From: Verrucomicrobiaceae bacterium
Lineage (GTDB): Bacteria > Pseudomonadota > Gammaproteobacteria > Pseudomonadales > CAMLJR01
Assembly (NCBI GenBank): GCA_028293825.1
Contig: JAQGNY010000049.1
Coordinates: 1-64,000 of the forward strand
Length of the DNA stretch: 64,000 bases
Reading direction: 5' to 3'
In this document: piece by piece, positions 7,629-14,687 of the stretch
Layout: each line of letters starts with the position of its first letter
Position numbering within the stretch: position 1 is the stretch's first letter
Notes under the pieces: generated by a model
Database searches by the model: none
The model's input: the letters and a program-made list of their open reading frames with translations, nothing else
Told to the model about the DNA's origin: nothing
Position numbers and translations under genes: made by a program

Positions 7629-7656
7629 AAAAAGCCAGGCTAATGTCTGGCTTTTT
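7629..7656 (+). terminator. Intrinsic terminator after ParA-type gene
   Basis: AAAAAGCCAG (7629-7638) pairs perfectly with CTGGCTTTTT (7647-7656) around an 8-base loop. The A/T ends make it work in either direction. It separates the ATPase gene from the nitrate cluster. Confidence 0.85.
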
Positions 7657-7886
7657 ATTTCAATCTCAGTAATTGCCTTTCCTTTTTAAGCGTCGATCAC
7701 TGATTGCTGCCGTTTTTTCATTTCTCGATTTATCCTCAGATTTCAAAAACCCCTTCTTAATCCTGCTACATGCCCGCGCACAGCTTTTCCTTTGCGCACA
7801 TAACTGGGGCGACGCTTGTTCGGCCCTTTTTGTCATTTAACTGCGACACAATTTTTAGTTCCCTGATTGGCAACGAAATTTAATTT

Positions 7887-7902
7887 TTGGCACGCGAGTT
7901 GT
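7887..7902 (+). promoter_or_regulatory. Sigma-54-like promoter of the nitrate transport operon
   Basis: TTGGCACGCGAGTTGT matches the RpoN consensus YTGGCACG-N4-TTGC, with GG at 7889-7890 and TTGT in place of TTGC at the -12 element. It lies 23 bases before the first leader hairpin, so a transcript starting about 12 bases downstream would contain the whole leader. NtrC-activated sigma-54 promoters are standard for nas operons. Loose NtrC-like half sites (GCGCAC...TGGGGC) lie near 7795-7811, but I would not rely on them. Confidence 0.6.
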
Positions 7903-7924
7903 ACGTACTTAAGCAAGAGTAGTT

Positions 7925-8023
7925 TCACCAATGGCGGTGATACGAAAACAGAATTGAGCAATGGCGCTCATTGCTGTGTGAATTCGCTTCGACGAATTGC
8001 ACAGTGATGAACGCCTTTTTTTT
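7925..8023 (+). promoter_or_regulatory. ANTAR-type dual-hairpin antitermination leader upstream of nrtA
   Basis: Hairpin 1: TCACC (7925-7929), loop AATGGC, GGTGA (7936-7940). Hairpin 2: TGAGC (7955-7959), loop AATGGC (7960-7965), GCTCA (7966-7970). Both hexaloops have A at position 1 and G at position 4, the rule for RNAs bound by ANTAR regulators such as NasR, NasT and EutV. A terminator follows: arm GGCGCTCATTGCTGTG (7963-7978) pairs, with a few mismatches, with CACAGTGATGAACGCC (8000-8015), then eight Ts (8016-8023). The terminator arm uses the loop and 3' side of hairpin 2, so the two structures exclude each other. Binding of an ANTAR protein would thus allow readthrough into nrtA. The regulator is not encoded in the window. 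Confidence 0.9.
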
Positions 8024-8099
8024 CGCCCGAATTTTTTAAAAGACTTATTAATACAAATTTTAGCGACCTATTTTTGCTGGCTTTAAAGGGGAATTAGCA

Positions 8100-9497
8100 A
8101 TGACGACAATTAAAAAACGACGTGGCTCGATCAGCCGTCGCACTTGGATTAAATCGCTTGCCGCCACTGCGATCGGAATCGCGTTGCTGAGCAATGGCGC
8201 CTACGCGGCCGTTGGCAAACCAGAAAAATGGGAATTGAAATTCGGCTTTATTAAATTGACCGATATGGTGCCACTCGCAATTGCCTACGAAAAAGGCTAT
8301 TTCGAGGACGAAGGTTTATACGTCACGCTCGAAGCACAAGCCAATTGGAAAGTATTGTTCGACCGCGTCGTGTCCGGCGAACTTGACGGCGCGCATATGC
8401 TCGCTGCGATGCCGGTAGGTGCAGCCACCGGCGTGATCACAAAGACAGATATCGTTACGCCATTCACGCTGTCATACAACGGCGCCGCAATTACCGTTTC
8501 CAATTCGGTGTGGGCGGAAATCAAAAAAACCGTGCCAATGGAAAACGGTAAACCGAAACATCCTATCAGCGCCGCTGCATTAAAACCGGTGCTCGAATCT
8601 TATAAAGCCGCCGGCAAACCGTTCAATCTAGCGATGACATTCCCGGTTGGCACACACAATTATATTGAGCGCTATTGGCTCGCCGCAGGCGGGATAAATC
8701 CGGGTCTTTATGCACCGGAAAAAGGCGATAACAGCGGCTCGATCGGCGCTGAAGCCTTGCTGTCGGTAGTGCCTCCGCCGCAAATGGTGCCAACCATGGA
8801 AGCGGGTACAACTGTCGGTTACTGCGTCGGCGAACCGTGGAATCAGCAGGCCGTGACCAAAGGTCTCGGCGTGCCGGTAATGACTAGCGAAAATATTTGG
8901 GTCGATGGTGCCGATAAAGTATTTGGCGTGACCAAAGCGTTCGCCGATAAAAATCCCAACACCACCATTCGCACGGTTAAAGCATTAATTCGTGCATCGG
9001 CGTGGCTCGATGCGAACAACAACGGCAATCGCCCAGAAGCGGTGAAAATAATTTCGCGCCCCGCCTATGTCGGTGCCGATGAAAAAGTTATCGCCAATAG
9101 CATGACCGGCACATTTGAATTCGAAAAAGGCGACAAGCGCCCGATCCCCGATTTCAATAAATTCTTCCGCGGCCAATACGGCATTCCGTATTACTCCGAT
9201 GCGGTGTGGTGGATGACACAAATGCGCCGTTGGGGAAATATCGCCGAACAAAAACCGGATAGCTGGTACATGGATATGGCGAAGAAAGCCTATCGCCCCG
9301 ACATCTACGTCACCGCTGCCAAAGAGTTGATCGCCGAAGGAAAAATGAAAGCATCGGATTTCCCGGATCTCGATACCCAGACCTTCGTCAAAGCACCGCA
9401 GAAAGGGCCGCTCGATGGTATCGAATACGACGGCACTAAACCGAATGCGTATCTGGAAAAATTTGCGATTGGTTTGAAAGGCAATCAAAAGTCTTAA
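8100..9497 (+). CDS. nrtA: Nitrate ABC transporter substrate-binding protein NrtA
   Basis: 465-residue periplasmic nitrate/nitrite-binding protein of the NrtA/CmpA/NasF group. The N-terminus has a twin-arginine signal (SRRTWIK followed by a hydrophobic stretch and AYA), as expected for Tat export. The family segment KFGFIKLTDMVPLAIAYEKG (about residues 46-65) begins the mature domain, and VGYCVGEPWN lies about two thirds of the way towards the middle. The length and export signal separate it from the cytoplasmic sensor NasS, a shorter relative. It is the first gene after the conditional terminator at 7963-8023 and is followed by the permease and ATPase genes. Nitrate rather than bicarbonate as ligand is inferred from the linked nirB, nirD and nasA. 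Confidence 0.92.
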   Translation: MTTIKKRRGSISRRTWIKSLAATAIGIALLSNGAYAAVGKPEKWELKFGFIKLTDMVPLAIAYEKGYFEDEGLYVTLEAQANWKVLFDRVVSGELDGAHMLAAMPVGAATGVITKTDIVTPFTLSYNGAAITVSNSVWAEIKKTVPMENGKPKHPISAAALKPVLESYKAAGKPFNLAMTFPVGTHNYIERYWLAAGGINPGLYAPEKGDNSGSIGAEALLSVVPPPQMVPTMEAGTTVGYCVGEPWNQQAVTKGLGVPVMTSENIWVDGADKVFGVTKAFADKNPNTTIRTVKALIRASAWLDANNNGNRPEAVKIISRPAYVGADEKVIANSMTGTFEFEKGDKRPIPDFNKFFRGQYGIPYYSDAVWWMTQMRRWGNIAEQKPDSWYMDMAKKAYRPDIYVTAAKELIAEGKMKASDFPDLDTQTFVKAPQKGPLDGIEYDGTKPNAYLEKFAIGLKGNQKS

Positions 9498-9623
9498 ACC
9501 ATTATTACCGAGTCGTAGTGCATGGCGGCACAGGGACGTGCTGCATTTTTACCGAATTTATTTTCACAAATTTTTTTTGAATCTTAGCACCCGAACAGAG
9601 CATCCAGCGTAGAGGTACACGTC

Positions 9624-10616
9624 ATGGTTATTTCCACCACCAGTTCTCGGTTCGCACAAATGCGGGAATTAAAGCTCGGCACAATCGCATCCAATTTATT
9701 GCGCGATTTGGGATTACCTTTGTTGGGCATCGCGATATTTTTGCTGGTGTGGCAAGGCGCCGCCAGTCAGGTGCATACATCGCTCGGACAATTTCCTGGA
9801 CCTGCGCAGGTGTTGGTGCAGGCGAAAGGTCTTTACGCCGAATATCGCGAAGACCAAGAACGCGAAGCAGCGTTCTACGTGCGCCAAAATAAACGCAATG
9901 CCGATCGTCTCGCGGAAGATCCGAAATTCGTCGCCGATGCAATTCGTCCGTACACCGGCAAGCCAACTTTCTTTAAACAAATTGGCACCAGTTTGAAAAC
10001 AGTTTTCACTGGTTTTTTACTCGCCTCATTAATTGCAATTCCAGTCGGCATCGCGATCGGTTTGAGCGGCAATTTATATTCGGCAATTAATCCGCTGATT
10101 CAATTGTTCAAACCGATTTCACCGCTGGCATGGTTGCCGCTAGTGACGATTGTCGTTAGCGCGCTGTACGCCACCGAAGATGGCGGCGTGCCGAAATCGT
10201 ATATCACGTCGTCCATCACGGTGATGATGTGCAGCTTATGGCCGACATTATTGAATACCGCCGTCGGCGTCACCTCGGTCAGTTCCGATCTCGTCAACGT
10301 CAGCCGTGTGCTGCGTTTGAATTGGTTGCGGCATGTGCGCTCCATTGTATTACCGGCATCGGTGCCGATGATTTTCACCGGTTTGCGGTTGTCGCTAAGC
10401 ACCGCATGGATGGTGTTAATTGCAGCGGAAATGCTCGCGCAAAATCCGGGGCTCGGGAAATTCGTGTGGGACGAATTTCAAAACGGCAGTTCCGATTCGC
10501 TCGGTCGCATCATGGTGGCAGTGTTAACTATCGGTTTTATCGGTTATGTGCTGGACCGTTGCATGCTGCAGTGTCAGCGCTGGGTATCGTGGGATAAACA
10601 AGCCGTGCAACGCTAA
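9624..10616 (+). CDS. nrtB: Nitrate ABC transporter permease NrtB
   Basis: 330-residue inner-membrane permease of the binding-protein-dependent transport family (NrtB/SsuC/TauC group). A first membrane segment (LGLPLLGIAIFLLVW) is followed by a charged stretch of about 80 residues with EYREDQEREAAFYVRQ, typical for NrtB. Five more helices and an EAA-like loop (LIAAEMLAQNPGLGKFVWD) near the C-terminus contact the ATPase. The segment FKPISPLAWLPL is also conserved in NrtB. ATG 9624 has AGAGG at 9611-9615. It belongs to the nrtA-nrtB-nrtD-porin unit. Confidence 0.92.
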   Translation: MVISTTSSRFAQMRELKLGTIASNLLRDLGLPLLGIAIFLLVWQGAASQVHTSLGQFPGPAQVLVQAKGLYAEYREDQEREAAFYVRQNKRNADRLAEDPKFVADAIRPYTGKPTFFKQIGTSLKTVFTGFLLASLIAIPVGIAIGLSGNLYSAINPLIQLFKPISPLAWLPLVTIVVSALYATEDGGVPKSYITSSITVMMCSLWPTLLNTAVGVTSVSSDLVNVSRVLRLNWLRHVRSIVLPASVPMIFTGLRLSLSTAWMVLIAAEMLAQNPGLGKFVWDEFQNGSSDSLGRIMVAVLTIGFIGYVLDRCMLQCQRWVSWDKQAVQR

Positions 10617-10679
10617 CGCAGTCTTAGGTATTTTCGAGCACACACTATTTTCACGCGAAAATTTTTGAGGATTACGCCG

Positions 10680-11585
10680 ATGGCAACGTTACTCGAACTG
10701 ACCCAGGTCAGCATTGAATTCAAAACTCCAAAGGGCACGTTCAAGGCGCTCGACAATGTGAATTTAAAAATTGCCGAAGGCGAATTCGTTTCATTAATTG
10801 GACACTCCGGCTGCGGTAAATCGACGGTGCTCAATATCGTTGCGGGTTTGTTGCACGCAACTACCGGCGGTGTGGTGCTCGACGGTCGCGAAGTCAACGA
10901 GCCCGGTCCCGAGCGCGCCGTCGTGTTTCAAAACCATTCGCTGTTGCCGTGGTTGACCGCGTATCAAAATGTCGAGCTGGCGGTGAAAGAAGTCGCGCGC
11001 GGAAAAAAATCGCGCGCCGAAATGAAAGCGTGGATCGAACACAATCTCGAGTTAGTGCATATGAGCCATGCGATGCACAAACGCCCGAGCGAAATATCCG
11101 GCGGTATGAAGCAGCGTGTCGGTATTGCGCGCGCATTGGCAATGGAACCGAAAGTATTGTTGATGGACGAGCCGTTCGGCGCGCTCGACGCATTGACGCG
11201 TGCGCACTTGCAGGATTCGTTAATGGAAATTCAACGCGATTTAAATAACACCGTGATTATGATTACGCACGATGTCGACGAAGCGGTGTTGCTGTCTGAT
11301 CGTATCGTGATGATGACCAACGGCCCGTCGGCGACAGTCGGTGAAATTCTCGATATCGATTTGCCGCGGCCGCGCAATCGGTTGCAGTTGGCCGACGATG
11401 CGCACTACAACCATCTGCGGCACGAAGTGCTGCGCTTCCTTTATGAGAAACAACGCAAGGTCGATGACTTCCCAGCCGCTGGTGGCGGAGCGAAAAGCGC
11501 TACGACAGTTGCTGAGCCTGTGGATGCTCAACCCAATGTAGTCGATATCAAAAGTCATGAATTAAAGAATCGCGAAGTGGCTTAA
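10680..11585 (+). CDS. nrtD: Nitrate ABC transporter ATPase NrtD
   Basis: 301-residue ABC ATPase that powers nitrate import. Walker A G41-H-S-G-C-G-K-S-T49, a Q-loop in VVFQNHSLLPWL, the signature SGGMKQRVGIARALAM and Walker B with VLLMDEPFGALD are intact; the switch His is in MITHDVDEAVLL. The C-terminal 60 residues are variable and probably not catalytic. It is a single-domain ATPase with no fused binding domain, so it matches NrtD rather than NrtC. I chose ATG 10680 with TGAGG at 10666-10670; a TTG at 10665 overlaps that ribosome binding site. The porin gene follows after about 90 bases. Confidence 0.92.
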   Translation: MATLLELTQVSIEFKTPKGTFKALDNVNLKIAEGEFVSLIGHSGCGKSTVLNIVAGLLHATTGGVVLDGREVNEPGPERAVVFQNHSLLPWLTAYQNVELAVKEVARGKKSRAEMKAWIEHNLELVHMSHAMHKRPSEISGGMKQRVGIARALAMEPKVLLMDEPFGALDALTRAHLQDSLMEIQRDLNNTVIMITHDVDEAVLLSDRIVMMTNGPSATVGEILDIDLPRPRNRLQLADDAHYNHLRHEVLRFLYEKQRKVDDFPAAGGGAKSATTVAEPVDAQPNVVDIKSHELKNREVA

Positions 11586-11675
11586 TCCTTCGCGTCTTTT
11601 TCGCGAAATAACTTCGCGCGCAAAAATTAATTTTTAAAAATCAAAACCATCAGAACTGCTTCTGGAGAGAGAGTC

Positions 11676-13019
11676 ATGCCTAAAAATTGTGAATTCTGGG
11701 GATTGCTGTGCGCCACCGCGTTGTCGATACCAACCGTTGCGTATGCCGGCGACACGTTTACCGACGCGTTAATCGGCGGCAAAGTCTCGGGTAATTTTCG
11801 TTTGCGTTACGAAACGGTCGATGTCGATTCGCCGACAATTAAAGACGCCACCGCACTGACTCTGCGCAGCCGTCTCGGTTACGAAACTGCGCCGTTTCAA
11901 GGCTTCACCGCATTTTTAGAATTTGAAGATACACATGTGGTCGGCGGCAAGGATCAGTATTCTCCAGAAGATAAAAATTCGGCGAAGCCTGCGACCAATC
12001 CCTACGATTACGCTGCCATCGTCGATCCCGAACAAACTGAAATCAACCGTGCGTACATTCGTTATCGCGGTATTTCCAAACTTGATTTAATCGTGGGTCG
12101 GCAGCGCATGCTGATCGACAACCAGCGCTTTGTCGGCAACGTCGGCTGGCGCCAGAACGAACAGACTTTCGATGCTGTGACGGCTAATTATCAAGGCATT
12201 GCCGACTGGGGTTTTTACTACGCGTACATCGGCAGAGTGAAAGGCATTGCCGATGAAAAGCCGCTGTACAACTTCGATATGAACACCAGCGACAACTTAT
12301 TCAACGTGAGTTACAGCGGTTTTACGTTCGGTAAATTTACCGCTTACGGATATTTTTTGAATAACGAGGAATCGAGCCCGGTGTTGCGCAACGTCGCGCC
12401 CAATGTTAACGATTTGAATCCGGCGCTGCGCTACAAGAGCAATGAAACCTACGGTCTGCGTTTCGACGGCAGTTACATATTGCCGACAACGTTGCCGCTG
12501 CGTCTGTTGTACACGGCCGAATACGCCAAGCAGGAGTTGAAAAATCCTGCCAATGTTGAATTCGATACTAAATATTCGTTATTGGAAGGCGGTGTTGGTT
12601 ACACCACCAGCTTGGGTTTGGTGTCGCTGAAAGTGGCGCAGGAAGTATTGGGCTCGGATGGCGGTCTGCAGGGTTTCCAAACGCCGTACGCGACCAAACA
12701 TATTTTTAACGGCTGGGTCGATATGTTTTTGAATACGCCAGCGGCGGGGTTGAAAGATAAATACGCGACGCTTGCGAGCGACTTGCAACCATACGGCGTG
12801 AAGTTGATGGCGATGTATCACGATTATTCAAAAGATGAAGGCTCCGGCAAATTCGGTACCGAATGGAATCTGCAAGCACTGAAACAATTCGGCCCGAATT
12901 ACACGCTCGGCATTAAATACGGCAGTTACAAAGCCGACAGCGATGTCGCCACCATCATCGGCACCACCGCAAATATCGATACCAAGAAATTTTGGTTGTG
13001 GGGCGAATTCACTTTTTAA
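11676..13019 (+). CDS. Outer-membrane porin of the alginate-export (AlgE-like) family
   Basis: 447 residues with a Sec signal peptide ending near AYA-G, then a beta-barrel: alternating strands rich in Tyr, Phe and Gly, and a terminal aromatic (WGEFTF) as required for BAM recognition. Segments such as SGNFRLRYE, TLRSRLGYE and GRQRMLIDNQRFVGNVGWRQNEQTFDA (about residues 140-166) are typical of the alginate-export/OprD-like porin group often found beside nitrate transporters. The role is inferred from position: it lies directly after nrtD, before the second nitrate-responsive leader, so it probably lets nitrate cross the outer membrane. ATG 11676 is preceded by GGAGAGAGAG. Confidence 0.8.
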   Translation: MPKNCEFWGLLCATALSIPTVAYAGDTFTDALIGGKVSGNFRLRYETVDVDSPTIKDATALTLRSRLGYETAPFQGFTAFLEFEDTHVVGGKDQYSPEDKNSAKPATNPYDYAAIVDPEQTEINRAYIRYRGISKLDLIVGRQRMLIDNQRFVGNVGWRQNEQTFDAVTANYQGIADWGFYYAYIGRVKGIADEKPLYNFDMNTSDNLFNVSYSGFTFGKFTAYGYFLNNEESSPVLRNVAPNVNDLNPALRYKSNETYGLRFDGSYILPTTLPLRLLYTAEYAKQELKNPANVEFDTKYSLLEGGVGYTTSLGLVSLKVAQEVLGSDGGLQGFQTPYATKHIFNGWVDMFLNTPAAGLKDKYATLASDLQPYGVKLMAMYHDYSKDEGSGKFGTEWNLQALKQFGPNYTLGIKYGSYKADSDVATIIGTTANIDTKKFWLWGEFTF

Positions 13020-13090
13020 GCATGGTACGGGCTGTTAATCGAGAGAAGCCGCATAAACAGGGCACAACTCTGGGGCGCGTTGCACGTTAA

Positions 13091-13114
13091 TGGGGCCGAC
13101 GGATATTGGCCCCA
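13091..13114 (+). terminator. Hairpin downstream of the porin gene
   Basis: TGGGGCC (13091-13097) pairs perfectly with GGCCCCA (13108-13114) around a 10-base loop. It is followed by ATTTAT rather than a run of T, so it may be a weak terminator or an mRNA 3'-end stabiliser separating the two nitrate operons. Confidence 0.5.
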
Positions 13115-13200
13115 ATTTATGCGAAAAAGCCAACTCGTTGAGTTGTAACAAAAAAGTATTTTGGCATAGATCGTGGTTTATGTTTTTCAGGCTAGCTAGT

Positions 13201-13307
13201 TTCACCAATGCCGGTGGAACCAGGTCTCTCAAAATTTAATTAGAGCAAAGGCGCTCATGGTTGTGTGAATTCCTCGGGGATTCGACAACGGTGAGTGCCT
13301 TTTTTTT
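13201..13307 (+). promoter_or_regulatory. Second ANTAR-type antitermination leader, upstream of the nitrite/nitrate reductase genes
   Basis: Hairpin 1: TTCACC (13201-13206), loop AATGCC, GGTGGA (13213-13218, one G-T pair). Hairpin 2: GAGC (13243-13246), loop AAAGGC, GCTC (13253-13256). Both loops keep A1 and G4. Terminator: GGCGCTCATGGTTGT (13250-13264) pairs with ACAACGGTGAGTGCC (13285-13299), followed by eight Ts (13300-13307). The design, loop spacing and terminator sequence echo the first leader at 7925-8023, so one regulator probably controls both operons. A TTGGCAT with weak -12 match at 13161-13176 may be a poorer sigma-54 promoter. Confidence 0.9.
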
Positions 13308-13433
13308 GTCTCCAAAATTTGACTTGGTTTTAAAAAAACCGATTTGGTTGAAAAAAAGCTAAGCGGGCTTCGAAAAAAGTTGGATTTGTTTCTGAAATCC
13401 TTTTTTAAATGTGAACGGCGTGAGGTAACGGCA

Positions 13434-14657
13434 ATGGAACATCGCGATCTCGTAATCATCGGCAGCGGCATGGCGGCAACGCGGTTGGTCGCGACGCTGC
13501 GTCGTCGCGGCGATCGCCGCTCGATGATTCTGTTAGGTGCCGAGCGCGCGTTGCCGTACAACCGCATCATGTTATCGCCGCTGTTGGCGGGCGAAGCCGA
13601 ATGGCAACAATTAGTCACGCATAGCGCGGAGTGGTACGCGCAGGAAAATATCGATTTGCACCTCGGCCACGCTGTTGTTGAGGTCGACACAGTTGCACGC
13701 ACAGTACGCTGCGCCGATGGCTATCAGGTGAGCTACAACGACGTCGTGTTCGCGACCGGTTCGCGCTCTGCACTGCCACCGCTGGCGGGTATCGATTTGC
13801 CCGGCGTCACCGGCTTTCGCGATTACGACGATGTCACGCGTCTGCAGCAGGCCACGCATCGCGGCGGCAACGCCGTGGTTTTGGGCGGCGGCTTGCTCGG
13901 TTTGGAAGCTGCGGTTGCGTTAGCGGCGCGCGGTATGACCGTTACGTTAATTCACCGCGCCAAGCAATTGATGAATCGGCAGCTTGATGTGCTCGCTGCG
14001 CAATATCTGCAACAAGCGATCACCGCACGTGGTGTCACCGTGCGCACCGGCTTTGCACCGCGCGCAATTCTCGGCGCCTATCGCCCCACAGCCGTTGTGT
14101 TAGACGACGGCAGTCAGATTCCGGCCGATCTTGTTGTCGTTGCCACCGGGATTCAACCGATTACCGAAATTGCCGCTGCTGCAGGCCTGCAAATTCAGCG
14201 CGGCATTGTCGTCGATCAACGCATGCGCGCATCGGCAGCGCACGCTTATGCGCTGGGCGAGTGCTGCGAATTAAATGGCGAGACAGTGGGCTTGGTCGCG
14301 CCGATTTGGGAGCAGGTCGATGTGCTCGCCGCCAATCTGTGTGGCGAAGAAAAAATATTCGCGGCAAAACCGTACGTGACGATGTTGAAAGTCAGCGGCA
14401 TCGACGTGCACGCGATGGGCGAACAGGACGTTAGCGAAGACGTGCGCATGCTGACTTATCAGGATCGCGAACACGGCATTTACAAAAAAATTCTCGTGCG
14501 CGACAGCGTCATCGTCGGCGCTCTTCTTTACGGCGATATTGCCGACAGCCAGATGTTTTTCAATTTAATTCAAACCCAGACCGAAATCGGCAGTGACTAC
14601 TGCCGTCTGTTGCTCGCCGGCGAATTAACGGCAGCTCCGGTCAAGGCACGCGCTTAA
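13434..14657 (+). CDS. NirB-like FAD/NAD(P) oxidoreductase, probable electron donor for nitrate reductase
   Basis: 407-residue pyridine nucleotide-disulphide oxidoreductase. The FAD-binding glycine motif GSGMAATRL is at residues 10-18, the active strip PYNRIMLSPLLAGE follows, and the NAD-binding motif VVLGGGLLGLEAAVAL begins near residue 146. It resembles the N-terminal half of NirB but has neither the BFD-like [2Fe-2S] domain nor the siroheme domain. Klebsiella NasC, the NADH-dehydrogenase subunit of assimilatory nitrate reductase, has the same kind of flavin module. Since NasA in this cluster has its own C-terminal BFD-like domain, this protein is the best candidate to reduce it. That pairing is inference. 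ATG 13434 has TGAGG at 13421-13425. A longer frame begins upstream, but its extra residues are not conserved. Confidence 0.85.
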   Translation: MEHRDLVIIGSGMAATRLVATLRRRGDRRSMILLGAERALPYNRIMLSPLLAGEAEWQQLVTHSAEWYAQENIDLHLGHAVVEVDTVARTVRCADGYQVSYNDVVFATGSRSALPPLAGIDLPGVTGFRDYDDVTRLQQATHRGGNAVVLGGGLLGLEAAVALAARGMTVTLIHRAKQLMNRQLDVLAAQYLQQAITARGVTVRTGFAPRAILGAYRPTAVVLDDGSQIPADLVVVATGIQPITEIAAAAGLQIQRGIVVDQRMRASAAHAYALGECCELNGETVGLVAPIWEQVDVLAANLCGEEKIFAAKPYVTMLKVSGIDVHAMGEQDVSEDVRMLTYQDREHGIYKKILVRDSVIVGALLYGDIADSQMFFNLIQTQTEIGSDYCRLLLAGELTAAPVKARA

Positions 14658-14687
14658 GCGCATTTATATTTAGATAGGAGTATCACC

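Noticed and set aside
8100-9497. NasS nitrate sensor as identity of the first nitrate-cluster gene
   Set aside because: A twin-arginine signal and length of 465 residues indicate the exported transport protein NrtA, not the cytoplasmic sensor.
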